The notes: a model not told the origin generated them from the sequence alone. A stretch of 64,000 bases of DNA from Chloromonas sp. AAM2 (GCA_004335635.1 QAXH01004928.1:1-64000), one strand, 5' to 3'. Counted from the stretch's first letter, positions 37,282-49,731 are shown. Program-made: numbers and translations.

Positions 37282-38104
37282 AATGTCCAGGGCGGGCTCG
37301 AAGGCGACATTTGGCTTCACACAAGCTTGCTACATTTGGCTCACGGACTCTCACCGGCATCAAACGCCTGGTGTGAAAAACTCTTCGGCAGAACTTTGGC
37401 GGGAATTCCAATCGGGTGTCGGGCACGCAGCTTATTAGTGAGAGGCCTGCTGGTGCTTCTGAAGCCTTAGGTGAGCCCGGAAGGTGCACAGATGCAGACT
37501 CAGTCCTTGCGCGCTTACAGGCTTTGAAAGAGAATCATGCGTCCCGTGGCCCGCTGCTTCCACAGCAATCGCAATGTGCAGTGCCGAAGTTTACATCAGC
37601 TTGCTTGTTGATTTGTCCGCTGCGCAGCGAGCAAGAGCGACGGGAGACTTACCGGCACATTGCATCCGACTCTTGCCACCCTTTTTTCGAGACAAAATGC
37701 CTTCCAGCTGCCTATGGATGACCCAGGTGAGATAGTGTGCTGCCATCGTGTGCCGCCACGGCACAATGGCTTTAACAGGTAGTTGTGAAGCACGCTGACT
37801 CCCCCTCCCTCCCGGCCAGCAGCCGCCAGCAGCCGCCTCGCCCCGCAGCCCAGTTGTAGCTTCTGAGTTTCCTCTTGACATACTGCATCCAATGCTTTTG
37901 TGCCTGCAGGATACCATTGTGCCTCCCCCAACCAGGCGTTACAGCAATGACAGTGTACCATGGCCTGTGCGTGGCACACCCAGCTGTGCACCAAGCCCCA
38001 GCGGAGCTTCCTCACCTTCACCTGCCGCATCATGGCTAGCTGTCCTTCAGGCTAGCAAGGCCAGCCCGGCGCCCTTCTCAACGTCGGCGCAACTGGCATC
38101 ATAA
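37282..38104 (+). other. Coding-like stretch, gene model unresolved
   Basis: Several plus-strand stretches look like exons: an ATG at 37282 (MSRAGSKATFGFTQ), a segment ALKENHASRGPLLPQ near 37519, a segment at about 37627-37730 bounded by AG and GT, and a Ser/Pro-rich terminal stretch (DTIVPPPTRRYSND..., ending FSTSAQLAS and a stop at 38104). I could not find splice choices that keep one frame through all of them. They may be the 5' part of the gene whose end is at 40771, a separate gene or a decayed gene. No domain is recognised. Confidence 0.3.
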
Positions 38105-40233
38105 GAAGCCAACTTATCTAAGCCTTCTCAGAAAATGTGTTGCGATGCCAGGGATTGAACTGCTAAGACAAGAGACGGACATGCCATAGAGGGCTGACCT
38201 ATTTCGCCCTGCTACTCAAAAGTTGTCCACTTTAGGAAGGACTTACCAACTTTCCTTTCTTACATGCAATCCAATCACGGACACCAAGGGACAGTGTGCA
38301 TCCGAGCAAGCATGCGCACTAGTGATGGACCTAATGTTGTACTATATTTGATCCGTTGTTGGTGAGCGAGTCTGTGGTCTATACCATTTTGTGGTTGCAA
38401 GTTAGTGATTCTTACGACGATAAGTGTATCATTGTACCTCATGTTCCGAAATGGCGCCAATGCCATAGAGGATTAGTTATACTGTTGTAGTATGCGATTG
38501 GTTACTGATGTGGCCGCCACACACCAACGGCGACGTGTGAGTGGTTTGGGCTTTGAGATTGCAAGGGACAGGGCTAGCCGGTCTGTGGTGACCAGGCAGT
38601 CTGCTCTGGCAAGGGAGTATGTTTACAGGTTTGACATGGTGTCGCCTGGTCAGCCTGAGGTACCCATTTCTCAGGGTACGGTGCTCGAGGCCCTTCCCTC
38701 TTGTGAGTAATCCTGGGGCATATCTAGCAGGGCGCTCGGTCGCACCGGACCTTGTGCAGATTTATTGTTGTTGTGTTGTTGAGGCCCTGGGATTGATGCC
38801 TGATACCACTGTTGTGAGTATGACTGATGCAGCGGCGCATAGGAGACTTGCTCTCTTTTTATCATTTGATTGGTATGAACAAAAACAAAAGCCTTCACAA
38901 GTGGGATGACACGTCTTGCCGCTGTCAAAGTCTGCCTTGTGTAATGGTACTGATATGGGCTGACGCACTACAAGCGATTATCAATGCAGACGGTGAGGAT
39001 CAGGTGCACTGAACGTTCACATGCGTTTTGGTCTTATCCTAGGTCTGCATAGCTCAACGAAGAGTGAAAATTGATGTGTGACACAAGATGATCACAACCC
39101 CCTGCGAATGCCCTTGCCACGTGACTCATGGTACAGACTTCCAGCTGGCCAGGAAGTCAGAGGCCATGGTGGCATCAACGTTGATGGCATCAATTATTAC
39201 GATGTATGCTATATATTTGGTTTGGATCGTGCACCAATTCAACAAGTCAACCACCTAGCTGGCCCAACACTCTCGGCATTTGAAAGCCACACATCTAGGA
39301 TGGACAGCCAGACAGGGACCCACCCTGCCATTCAAGGCATTTGTTGCATGCTTGCATCTGCACAGGCCTTGGTGCACGTGCAGTTGGCCAGGGGCAGGGC
39401 ATTCTCTGCACGCCAAGCAGTTGCATCGCTGCATCAAGCCATCATCTCCATGGAAGTCACCTCAACGAGTGAAGTTGTATAGCACGAGTGAGGTTTGTGC
39501 GCAAACAATCACTGAATGGATTATGCTTGCAGCTCAAATGCCCAGGATGAGTGTCATGCCTGCAGCCACAACGTTCAGAATCGCGAATTGCTCCAGATCA
39601 AATGGCAATGGAAGCGTGTCAGCATGTCCTCACTCACCCTTAGGCGTCGGCCAAAAGCTATAGGACCTATGTATTCACTGTCCACCGTCGACAATGCTAC
39701 CAACCTGGCCCAGGTTCATCCACTCCCCAGGACCTGTCAGACCCTGCCCTAGGACTGCGTGTCACACAAGAGTGACGTTCGGCTTCAAGAATTACGCCAA
39801 AAAGCGCGCATTTCCCGCATTTCCCGCATTTCCTCGGTGTGCGTATTGTGTGTATTTCGTTGCCATGCAGGCTCTCTCAGGTCTGCCTCGCAGACACGCG
39901 CCCTTGTTCGCCTCAGTCGAAGCGCAGGAAGCGACATCTTGGACACATCAGGCATGTGCCGGCACAACCTAGATGACATAATGCATGTGCAATGCCATCA
40001 ACTGCTGATGTAGTAGAGGGCTTGTAGTGGAGGTCTCTTGCGACCTGGCCGCACCCATGCAGCAGCAAACACGCAGTCCATGGGATCCCAGGCTCTGCGT
40101 ACACGTGCAGTCAACCCTGCGCTTGAACATGCTCTGCCTAAGTTTGTGCATAGCTTTCTTTCTGCATTATTCTGCATAGCATGGTCCTGCACTGGTAAAC
40201 AAAGCTGGCTGTACACCGTCCTTGCTTGCACAG
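38105..40233. other. Stretch with no resolved gene
   Basis: Holds the second copy of the 60-bp repeat pair and scattered open frames. Two look exon-like on the plus strand: 39533-39627 (QDECHACSHNVQNREL) and 39870-39945. If they are real they would be upstream exons of the gene ending at 40771, but connecting phases could not be established. Confidence 0.35.
38272..38333 (+). repeat. 60-bp repeat pair, copy B
   Basis: Counterpart of 36466-36527, about 1.8 kb downstream in the same orientation. Confidence 0.75.
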
Positions 40234-40771
40234 GCGCATGTTTCGACCCCAGTGCAACTGACGCAAGAGGGCACCACTGACGTCCAACAAGGTGCTGCAC
40301 ATACCACTCCTCATTTCAGACCAGCTGGTGACACTGCAATGCTTGAAACGCTCGTTTGCCACCTCGACCTCCGGACATGCTCTCACACACAAGATTGTTC
40401 ACTGCCTTGCAGTAGTGGGATCAGAAGCAAGTGGTCAGTTCATGGTCCGGGAGCTCAAGAAGGCACACCAGACAGTGAGTGGCTTGTATGCGACAACTGC
40501 TATGTATTGGCACGCCCAAGAGGTAGAGCAGTAGGTGCTGGAGTAGTGTGATGAAGCAAGCGGAAACTGCACTCAGCATCAGGCAAACGTTGGTTGTGTT
40601 TCAACCGGCCGTCAGCATCAGACAAGAGGGCCCAGGCACCCCTGCTCTGTGCACTTCCTCACAAGGTGTTGCCTCACTGTGTCATCCATGCAGGCTCGGA
40701 AGGGCACCAAGCGCAAGCATGAGGACCAATCCATTGGACAGGAAATAGAGCCAAGCAGTCCTGACACGTGA
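40234..40771 (+). CDS. C-terminal exons of an unrecognised protein with a basic tail
   Basis: Three exons agree perfectly in phase: 40234-40291, 40320-40474 and 40694-40771, the last ending in TGA. They encode about 96 residues: AHVSTPVQLTQEG..., then a mixed hydrophobic/polar stretch (ALTHKIVHCLAVV, QFMVRELKKAHQT) and a Lys/Arg-rich tail ARKGTKRKHEDQS that resembles a nuclear localisation signal, ending EPSSPDT. The 28-base gap between the first two exons is very short for an intron, so that junction may be wrong. Upstream exons must exist but are unresolved. No family was recognised. Confidence 0.45.
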
Positions 40772-41518
40772 CTGGGCCAGTCAGGGCAGAGACCTGGAGT
40801 TGCTGTGTCAGCCATGGCAGGAGTTGTCAGCAATGCATGCCAGTCAGGCAGCTGCACGTCGCAGCACAGGACTCATGCACAGCAGCAGGGGCAGCTGGGT
40901 GGCTGCTCAGTCTCAATGCTTTGGCCGGCGTCAGCGTGAGCTTGGCTTTGGACCACATGCACAGCAGTCTTCGTTGACCCGTGCAGCAACGTTCTGTGTT
41001 GGCCAAGTGCAAAAATTCATGTGACATGAAACTGAACGACTGTATTTGCAGGGTTTGCATTCCGCCCGTGCCTTGAAGTATGACTTTGCAACTCAAACCT
41101 TCAGAGGGGCAGTTGGCACTACCTGACAGAATGCACTGGTAGTCTCTCCCCTTGTGTGGATCTCCTCAGTCGCTGTCAGGGTGTTGCTGAGCACCCCCGC
41201 ATTCATCCTCTTGCTGAGATAGTGTGCCCTGGAAGCCCATAAACTCTGCGAAATGCATGCCACATGCGGGGTTGGCTGGTTGTACCCGGCTGCCCTGACT
41301 GATGTCCAGTTTTGATGTGACAGGGGAAGTTCGTCAGTTATACTGTCAGCAACATACAATTCGCACGGCTCACCATCCAAGTTTGCTTGGGAAAGGTTGT
41401 TCAGCTGCAGCAGCACCTGCTATCGTTTTTCATCGCTATGATTTCAATGTTGGGGAATGATGCTTTGGCCATTTTTACGCCCTGGTATGCTGATGATGTC
41501 AGTGAATCAGTGAGTCAG

Positions 41519-41519
41519 G

Positions 41520-41551
<32 letters not shown>

Positions 41552-41561
41552 GTGATGATAC
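41519..41561. repeat. GAT trinucleotide repeat
   Basis: About ten consecutive GAT units with an imperfect end. Confidence 0.9.
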
Positions 41562-42182
41562 GCAACTCGCTGTAGGTCACATTCAGACAGCCCACTAATG
41601 TTTTGCTTTCCGTACCCCTTGAACATAACTTTTGTACCTCCAGTTTTCCAGCAAGGCTTTCCATTTGACAGTTTGTTGTCTTAACGACAACGAGCCACTG
41701 TTTAGAGCCAACCATGAGTGAGGCAATGGCTTTGTTGTCACTGACGCCATCAATGAGATCTCTCCGTGATGATAGGGTTGAAACAGGTTGATGTCAACTC
41801 CATCATACAATTCATAAAGAAAAAGAAAAAGGACGAGTACAAAACAGAAAGCACTGACGCCCTGGTGGCCAAAGCACCGCCATGACTACTGCCACAAACT
41901 AATGCGATCACCACGACAAACTGGCCTCCAGCCATTGCAAAAGCCACACCACTCTTGTGCCTGAAGCAGCAGCTGTGATAATTTATCATTGCCAGATAGG
42001 CTGTATGACGTCCTCAAGGCCATGTATGAGGCCTACACATTGCTCAACCTGGCCATGGGTAATGTGCTTGCCACATGTCAATCTGCCACGCAGCTGCATC
42101 CCGAATCACATGTCAGAAGCATGTGACTCTGGATCATTGCCCCAAAAGAATCTGGACACGTGAATCAGCATTGTAGGATCAG

Positions 42183-42293
42183 CTCCATGCACATCACATA
42201 TATAGGGATGAAATTGAATCGCATAGATAAGATAATGCAAACCACATCTTACGGACAAAGCAAGGCAGCTGCTCATGTACAATCTACTCTATT
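42183..42293 (+). repeat. Dispersed repeat pair with the copy at 51825, copy A
   Basis: Shares CATATATAGGGATGAAA early and GCTCATGTACAATC, ACTCTATTGC late with 51825-51907, in the same order. The two differ by small insertions. Confidence 0.75.
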
Positions 42294-42432
42294 GCTTTAC
42301 TGTTATTTCAAACGCAACCATGCAGCACTGCATGGGTTGTGGGGCAGCAAGTCAGGAAGATAACAATGATGGTCCCTTCACCAAGGTGGCTCCTGTGTTG
42401 CTGTGCGCTCCACGCTTGGCATCGCAAAAACG

Positions 42433-42683
42433 TCAGCGCTTCCTGCCCTGGCCGCGGGGAGGGTCCCAGTTCCGTTGGATTATCTGGTCCAGGGCCTGCA
42501 TAGCCGCTGCCGAGCCCTTGTCAATCCCAGGCGAGCCGTCGCTGGTCCCGCCCATGCCCCCTTGCCCCGCGTCCCCATTCAACACCTCAGGTGATATGCC
42601 CTGGCTCACGGCTCCACTGGTGCTGTCAATGTAAGGAGCGGGGGTCGCGACCCAGCCACCAGGCATCAAGGGCGGGTATGGCA

Positions 42684-42718
<35 letters not shown>

Positions 42719-45700
42719 GGTGGTTGCTGTGCGGTCGACGGGGCCAGGCCAATCCATGGCGCGGCTTGCTGCCCATTCGTTGTTATCGGTTTCAGCACAG
42801 GTCCTTGCCTGCCCTGGATCCCGGCCCCAGTGGCCTGGCCCGCAACCCCTCCCACTCTCATCTGCGCCCCGGTGGGCCCTCCGGCCACCATCCCCGGGAC
42901 AGACGGCCACAGCTCGGCCCCTGCCTGCGTGGCGTGCATACCGGGTGCCCGGCCCAAGCTGCGCCTCTGCACCTCCCGCATACCGCGGCGTGGCACGCCC
43001 GGCCTGCCCTCGTTCAAACCAGTGCCGCGCCTTGCGGCCGGGTAACCTCCCGTGACACCACCCGTCCCCACGTCCCATAGGTCGCCATTCCCTCCAACGC
43101 CCTCCTGCAACACCCCTTGGTTGCCTGGAGGCGAAGCAAAACCATTGATACTGTTGGCACTTCCAACACTGCCCCCTGTATTGCTAGGGCTTGTACTGCT
43201 GACATTTGCACCAGCAGTGCCGCTGGAGTGCCCAGCCTCACTTGTGGTGGGGGCAGTGCCGGTGCCTGAATTCACACCCGTTGCGGCCGTGCCCAGGGAT
43301 GAAAGAAACCCGCCCACAGCAGTAATAGCCTGCGCAACAGACATGTGCATCACATGGAGTAATCGTGTGACATCCAAGGGGGCTGACTTTGTGCCCAAGT
43401 GCCTGCATGCAACCACCCATGCAACCACCCATGCAACCACCCATGCAACCACCCATGTGCGCATTGAGAACAGTGCAGGGAGGCTTTCTGTCAGTCAGTG
43501 ACCGAGAGGGACGCACTCAACGTGTTGTCACCCGCACTCAAACTGGCATCATGCCTGATGACCCCTTGAGGTCATGCAAAAGTGAAACCCATGAATCAAA
43601 TTCATGAGTAATTCAGGCGTTACCAGCAACTGACCTGTCCCAGTTGGTTGGGTTGGGTGGGTGGGTTGGCCATCAAGTTGCTCCCATCGAGAGTGTGTGC
43701 GCTCTCCATGCGATCCAGCTTCTGACGGTATTCCTCGTAGTTGGGCAGGGGAGCGTACCTGAGGCAGGAAAATGCGACGTGCAGAAGTAAGGAAAATGGT
43801 GCGAGGGACAGTTCGGAGGCCTTGGACGCTTGACTGACCAAGGACGAGCGCTACAGGCATGCTAGTTGACAACCAGGCACTGACACTGTTGAACGGACAC
43901 CTATACGATGAAGATGGGTCAAACAATACGTCTGTTATGTTCAGTGCGCCAAGACTCACTGGAGGGGCGCCAGACGCACACGGCGGTTGTCGGGCACACG
44001 CACGTGCTGCAAACAGGAGGCACACACGCCATGCACACAGCTTACAACGTAAGCCTTGTGGCACACGAAATCAGCGGCTAGCGGTGGCACTACCACCTGC
44101 TCTGCACGTACTCACAATCTTCAATGTGAACCCAAGCGTGCGTCTTGCAACAGCGGACAGGCACAGCTGCAGGGGTGTTGCCTGTTGGCTATCAGAGACC
44201 TGTCCACAGCCACACCCGGCTCTGGCACTCCCGCTGCCACCTGCCACTCCTTTGCCTATCCCGTTGGTCTCGGTGCCACCGCTCCTCAGCAGCTGATGCA
44301 CATGACGTCTGCATGGCTCCATGCACCCTCCTGTGACTCACCGTGGGGTCCAGCAGGTCAATTGTGTCCACCAGGAGCTGCTGCAGCAGCAGGAGGCGCG
44401 TCCAGCGGCTGACGGGGATGGCGGGCCGCCCGTCCCAACACGACCCCGAGGACACCAGGGCCAGCATGTCCTCGTACAGGGGCTTCAACCTGAGGAAACA
44501 AGGCGGGCAAGGGAGCTGACAGCGCTCTAGAATGGTAGCAGCTGATGAATCGTTGTGCAGTTGAGCAGCGCATTGTGTTGCCATGAGGGTGAGGGATGGT
44601 GAGTAGCTGCGGGAAGGCTGCATGGCGGGAGCCTGGCCCAGGCAGCGCTTGCATCTTGGGGTTCAGCTGTCATGCATGTGCACTGTCAGCACTGAGATGT
44701 GTAGTAGCGCATCGGCTGATTGCTCTTACAGGCAGCAGTAACCGCACCGCATGGCAGCAGTGATTGCACCGCATGGCAGCTGTGATTGCGGAGATGCGTC
44801 ATGCGCTCACCAGCCTGCAAAGTAGGGGTCGGTCCGGAAGCGCGCGTAAAAATCGCCATAGCTCTGTGTGTAGTGGCGGCTGGCACCTGCAGGCCAGGCG
44901 GACCCGAACACCACATGAGGCATGTGCACAATGCCGCTCGGCGAACATGTGCTGCACCTGGCACTGCTTTGACACCAAGCTGTGCTGTGGCTTGGAACAG
45001 CTTCAGCCCAGCAACTGAACATTTGAAGTATTATGTCTCTGCCGCACAGGCAACTGGAAGCCACATGCATACATTCGTGCTGCTGCCCCACAGTCCACGG
45101 CCGCCCACTCACCGACTGGCGTGACTATCATCATGGAGCCGATGGCTCTCTGACAGCCACGTGACAGCCTGAACGTTTCTGCCGCCGTTCTCAGCCCCGG
45201 CACGCCGTCATCCTCGTCGTCTTCCCACGAGTTGAACACGCCCGAGGCAGCGGCAATGCAGCTCTGCACCCGGGCAGACAGAGGCAACACCAGGTGTCGG
45301 GCACAGGGGCCGGAATGCACCAGAAGGCTGTGCTGCAAAGTGTGCAAGACTTGCGGTAGCTTGCACGTCCGCGGAGCACCAGAGTCCATTTGCTAATGCT
45401 GCATGACATACAGTCATTCAATTTCATTCCGCCCACAATGGCATTGATGCCACGGCAGGAGTCGGTGTGCGACCGGACGCTACACTAGCAGTGGCATGCA
45501 TATCCACCAAGTGCACAATCCCCATCAACACAAATTGCCCTTTCACGCCATGGCAGCAGGCGGGATGCATGTTGCAAAGATACAGCCACCACTACACATC
45601 ACGCAGTACGTTTTGTGGTACGCACATCGCTCGACCAGATCATATCATCCCTCACTTGCCCAGCACGTGACGCGTTACCCAGCTATCACGTGCAGCATCA

Positions 45701-48700
45701 CTCACAGTTGACGGCGCAGGCGTCCAGTGCCGGGTGAGACCGTCGGGGCTCACCACACGCCGCTGCGCGTCCACTGCAGCAGCAAACCTGAGCGCAGCGG
45801 CCTGGGCTTCCGCACCGGTCTCAAGCAAACGCCCAACTGTTGCGCCGTTACCATGGCCGTTTAGGCCTGGCGCAGTGAGGCCTGGATCCTCTGGCATCCC
45901 TACCGTTTGCTGTGGCTGTGGCCCTGTTCTGACGTCCCCTGCTGGTAGATGATAGCCCTGCTGTGCCAAGTTGCCCTGCTGCTGCAGCTGCTGTCCCGCC
46001 ACGCCGTAGTCTTGTGGCAGCCCTGAGCCGTAGCCCGGCTGGCCATCCGTGTCGCAAACCTGCTGCTGCATGCCTGAGCCATACCCCTGTTGTGTTGCTG
46101 GAAACCCATACCCCTGCTGTCGCGGCCCTGCTTCATACCCCTGCTGCTGCTGCTGCTGCTGCTGCTGCGCTTTGGCAGCTTCAAAGGCCTGCACGGCTGC
46201 TCGCCTCATTGCGCGGCGTGTGGAGCGGACGGGGGAGGCGGAGCGGCGGCGCGCCCCGGGGTGATCCCGCACCGCACCCTCCTCACACCTGCACAAGTTG
46301 TGCAGCACAACACACACATCATCCTTATTTCCTCCTTGTCTTGAGCTGTCCCCGTTTGCCTTGCCTGCTGTTTGTTCTGTTGCCATTGGCCTGGTTTCTG
46401 CCGTCGTATCTCAAATGGCTATTGCGTCAGTGTATGAGGTGGGACTGCACAAACACGCATCATCTGTCAGTGCCACACGGCCTCACCAGGTCTCCAGCGC
46501 GTCAGAGTGAGCAGCCATGGCGAACCTGAAGCCCTCCACCAGACAATTCAGTGTGTCTGTGCCCTGCAACAAACACCAAGCCCAGGAGCTCATCAGCGGC
46601 CCTCAAAGGCATCTGCAAGTGCCCGAGCCATGCTGCCATCCATGCTGCCTTGCAGAACTTGCCGGTTGTGAAAGACTGCATGAAGATACGGGGCTGAGTA
46701 AGGACGACCAACAGCAGTCTTTGGCGCACTACGTTCCCATCCCGTCTCATGCGACAATTCATGCCCTTGCACTCCCATCCCTCAGGCACATACACTGGGC
46801 CACCTGCCATATGATTCAGTGTGCCCTGGTTTGCCCGTGATCACCTGCGGGTTGCCTTGCTGCAGGAAGGAGCGCTCCCGGGGGCCCTCGCGCCGCACAA
46901 CCTCAACAAACCCTAGGAACTGCGGCCAAGAGAAGGCAAACACATCGTGTAACCTTGGAGAGATGATTGGACGAAGTGCTCACTTTTACTGGCCTTACTG
47001 ATCTGTGACATCACATAACTCACTCTCACACACCTGTGACATCACATGATCCACTCTCACACACCTGTGACATAACATGATCCACTCTCACACTTGTGAC
47101 ATTACATGATCCACTCTCACTCACTTGTGACATAACATGATCCACTCTCACACACCTGTGACATCACATGATCCACTCTCACTCACTTGTGACATAACAT
47201 GATCCACTCTCACTCACTTGTGACATAACATGATCCACTCTCACACCTGTGACATTACATGATCCACTCTCACACACCTGTGACATTACATGATCCACTC
47301 TCACACACCTGTGACATAACATGATCCACTCTCACTCACTTGTGACATAACATGATCCACTCCACTCACTTGTGACATCACATGACTCACTCTCACTCAC
47401 TTGTGACAGAGTGAATAGGGTGTAGATGATCTCCTCCTCGCACACCAGCGCATCGCATCCCCACTCGCCTGCACATGAGCGCAATGTACCATGCAGCGCA
47501 TGGCCAGTCATACACCATCACTCGGGTGCGCGACCGTCCATGTCATGCATAGTGCTGCTGGTTCGGATGCACTGGTGGTTCGGAGGTACCAAGTGTGTCA
47601 ATGGTGTGTCGATGGTGTGCCAGTATAACAGTGTTTGCTGTGTCGGTTGCGGCACGTGTCCCACCTGTCCCGGTGATCAGGTGGTAGAGCCGCTGCTCCA
47701 GGTCCACCGTGGCCTCAAGCAGGGGACCCCGGTACCGTGCGACTATGGACCGCAGCTCGCTGTTCTGCTCGACTAACAGCCGCTCGCGCATGAACTGTGA
47801 CATGGGGCAGGGCACACAGTGGGACCAATGTCAGGGTCCATGTCAGGGTGTAGGTGGGGATGCAACCTGGGTGGTAACAGACATTGCAATGTCTGAGAAA
47901 AGTATGGAACACAGGAGCCATTCATGCACAGGTGTGCTGCTCGGTAATAAGTGCCCTGGGTGGCGGAACTGGCGTGTGAGGCATTGAGGGCGCACCATGG
48001 CTGCGTGTCTGAGTTGCCTCACATGCCTGTTTTGATTTGACGCATGCCAGGGTTGCTGAGGAAGGTGTGATGCAACAGTGTCTAGTTAGGAATCCTCAAA
48101 GTCGTTTGTGGCGACCAGTGTGCAGCACCAGTGAGATGATTTATCTCTGCATGGGTTTGTTAAAAAAGAGCTTGCATAGGACTGGTGCATGTGGGCCAAC
48201 GCTGCCTGTTGCCCTCGAACTGTTCTCTCACCTCCTTCTGCAGATCAGCCCTCTTCCTCTCGCTTAATATGCCACCCCAGAGGTTAAGCGAGACCGAGCC
48301 TAGGGCAATGATGGCGGAGAAGGCAGTGGCAATCTCCCCAGGCATGAGGTTGGTCACGCCCTGCGCACCACATGTGATATGATGATTTCAGTCTCCTGCA
48401 TCTCTCCTTTTACCTAAGTGTGCTGTGCGCTTGAAAGGTTGGCAATTCTGTCCAAGGTTCATGTTCAGTAAGTGCTCTTTCTTTGGGTTATTCAAATGCA
48501 TGTGGATGGCCCATGCTGACCTCATGCCTGCCACAAGCTCACAGGCGCCATGCCCAGACGCGTGCTGTGCATGTGCACAGCAACACCAACCTTCTCCATG
48601 CCACCTGCCCCGCGTGTCCTTCCTGCCCTGCTTGACCTTCCCATGCAGACGGCTTGCCTGACTCTGCCAGCGTCGCAACGCGGCATGAAAGCAGCTGTTA

Positions 48701-49308
48701 CTAGCCCAGTGATGGCCAGCAAAGCCATAAAACAATTTCCAAGACAAGCTATTTCTCGAAGCATGCCAAAGCTCCAAGAAAACAACTTGTAAGGCCAAAT
48801 TTTTGTGCATGCTCATTGCTTGACTCTGGGTTGCGCTCGTGCTAACCCAAGGCAGCACCTTGAACTTGAGCTGTGTCTCGTTGCAATCCAGGCTTATTGT
48901 TCGTCAAGCACATTGATAGCTAATGTGTACGCATGTTCATTGCTTGACCCAGGCCTTTGTTACTCTTGTGGTTGGCAAGCCGCAGACAACAATTTGAATC
49001 GCAGCTGTGTGTTGCTGTAATCCAGCCTAATGCAGTCTTCTTTGAGGGCTTCCATGTGTCTGTGTTCATACATGACCATCCTCAACCATTTGTTCCTTCT
49101 CTCTGAGGTAATTCAAGCTTGCACTTGCCTGGAACAGCTCTCCGATGTTGAAGCTCATGAGCACCATGGCTTGCTGCAGCCCATGTGCACGGCATGTGTG
49201 GTTGCATGGGCGACGCCACGCATTGTGAGGCGGCGACGCAATGACAGCTGGACTGATGCTTCGCCGACGCAAGCATGATGCGCTCCTTGCCGGTAGTCTT
49301 GCTTCCAT
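42433..49308 (-). CDS. Conserved plant/algal membrane protein of unknown function
   Basis: Minus-strand exons that agree in phase: 48360-48232, 47794-47665, 47468-47401, 46919-46845, 46563-46487, 46288-45706, 45263-45113, 44886-44811, 44489-44342, then 43758-43635 and 43329-42433. They begin with a hydrophobic segment (EIATAFSAIIALGSVSLNLW). They then give, in order, RYRGPLLEATVDLEQRLYH, CEEEIIYTLFTLSQFLGFVE, VVRREGPRERSFL, GCQRAIGSMMI, FYARFRTDPYFAGW and LLLQQLLVDTIDLLDP. From memory these match an uncharacterised family in land plants (GPLLxSAxDLQSRxYNI, RGEQRAIGE, LVDLIDFLDP). A Gln/Tyr-rich insertion sits in exon 46288-45706 and a Gly-rich tail with polyQ ends the protein. The first exon (49308-49129, with a GC donor) is tentative, other 5' exons may be missing, and the junction before 43758 does not fit in phase. 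Confidence 0.72.
42688..42717 (-). repeat. CAG repeat encoding polyglutamine
   Basis: About ten CAG codons in the last exon of the conserved membrane protein gene, giving an uninterrupted Q run. Confidence 0.9.
43405..43456. repeat. 12-bp tandem repeat
   Basis: Four to five copies of CATGCAACCACC inside the last intron of the conserved membrane protein gene. Confidence 0.9.
46141..46169 (-). repeat. CAG repeat encoding polyglutamine
   Basis: About nine CAG codons in exon 46288-45706, followed by repeats of a QQGYG type at residue level. Confidence 0.9.
46998..47400. repeat. About 30-bp minisatellite filling an intron and containing its 5' splice site
   Basis: About thirteen tandem copies of a unit with CACTTGTGACATAACATGAT and CCACTCTCA occupy nearly the whole intron between exons 47401 and 46919. 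On the coding (minus) strand each longer unit reads TGTCACAAGTGAGTGAGAGT, close to the real exon end plus donor TGTCACAA|GTGAGTGAGA at 47401. Confidence 0.92.
48803..49030. repeat. Diverged tandem duplication of about 115 bp
   Basis: TTCATTGCTTGACCCAGG, GAGCTGTGT and TGCAATCCAGGCTTA-type blocks occur in the same order in 48806-48905 and 48925-49030. Probably intronic in the conserved membrane protein gene. Confidence 0.7.
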
Positions 49309-49656
49309 GCGGCCTTAGTTCGTGGACAGGTATTCACCATGGGCACAACAGGTGCACGAGGACTCAACAACGTCGAATCGACACGAGTGTAATTAAGATT
49401 TACCAGGCTTAGTGCTGCGTCCGCTGCGTATACGACACTGGCTATTTTGGTCGCAATGGTCAACTCGCAGTTGACCTAACGCATTACGCGGTTGTAGACC
49501 CTCAGAAAATCAGCAGATAGGAGGACACTTCAACAAGCACTGCAACATCAGGCCAGCGGCACAAGTGGGCTGTCACTACTCATCTTGCCTGTGTTTGTGA
49601 TGATCACCATGCACATCTTAGCATGGGATGGAACTTGTAACAACGCACCCTCAACA

Positions 49657-49731
49657 ACAAAAAATAAAGTTTGCCATTTCTGGGACAATTCCTGAATTTG
49701 GCACTGGCACCAGTGTGTTGTTGTGTGACAC
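49657..49731 (-). repeat. Dispersed repeat copy 9
   Basis: Minus-strand copy: GGTGCCAGTGCCAAATTCAG, then AATTGTCCCAGAAATGGCAA and a T-rich tail. It shares the extended leader with copies 6, 7 and 10. Confidence 0.78.

Larger units (their letters stand above)
40772..42432. other. Convergent intergenic region
   Basis: Lies between the plus-strand gene ending at 40771 and the minus-strand gene ending at 42433. It contains a GAT microsatellite and one copy of a dispersed repeat pair (42183-42293). No supported coding sequence. Confidence 0.5.

Noticed and set aside
42433..43464. Last exon of the conserved membrane protein as an independent Gly/Gln-rich gene
   Set aside because: It follows a good acceptor and continues in phase from the exon ending at 43635.
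46998..47400. Second repeat array considered as CRISPR or centromeric
   Set aside because: No spacers, short total length, and it sits between two well-supported exons.
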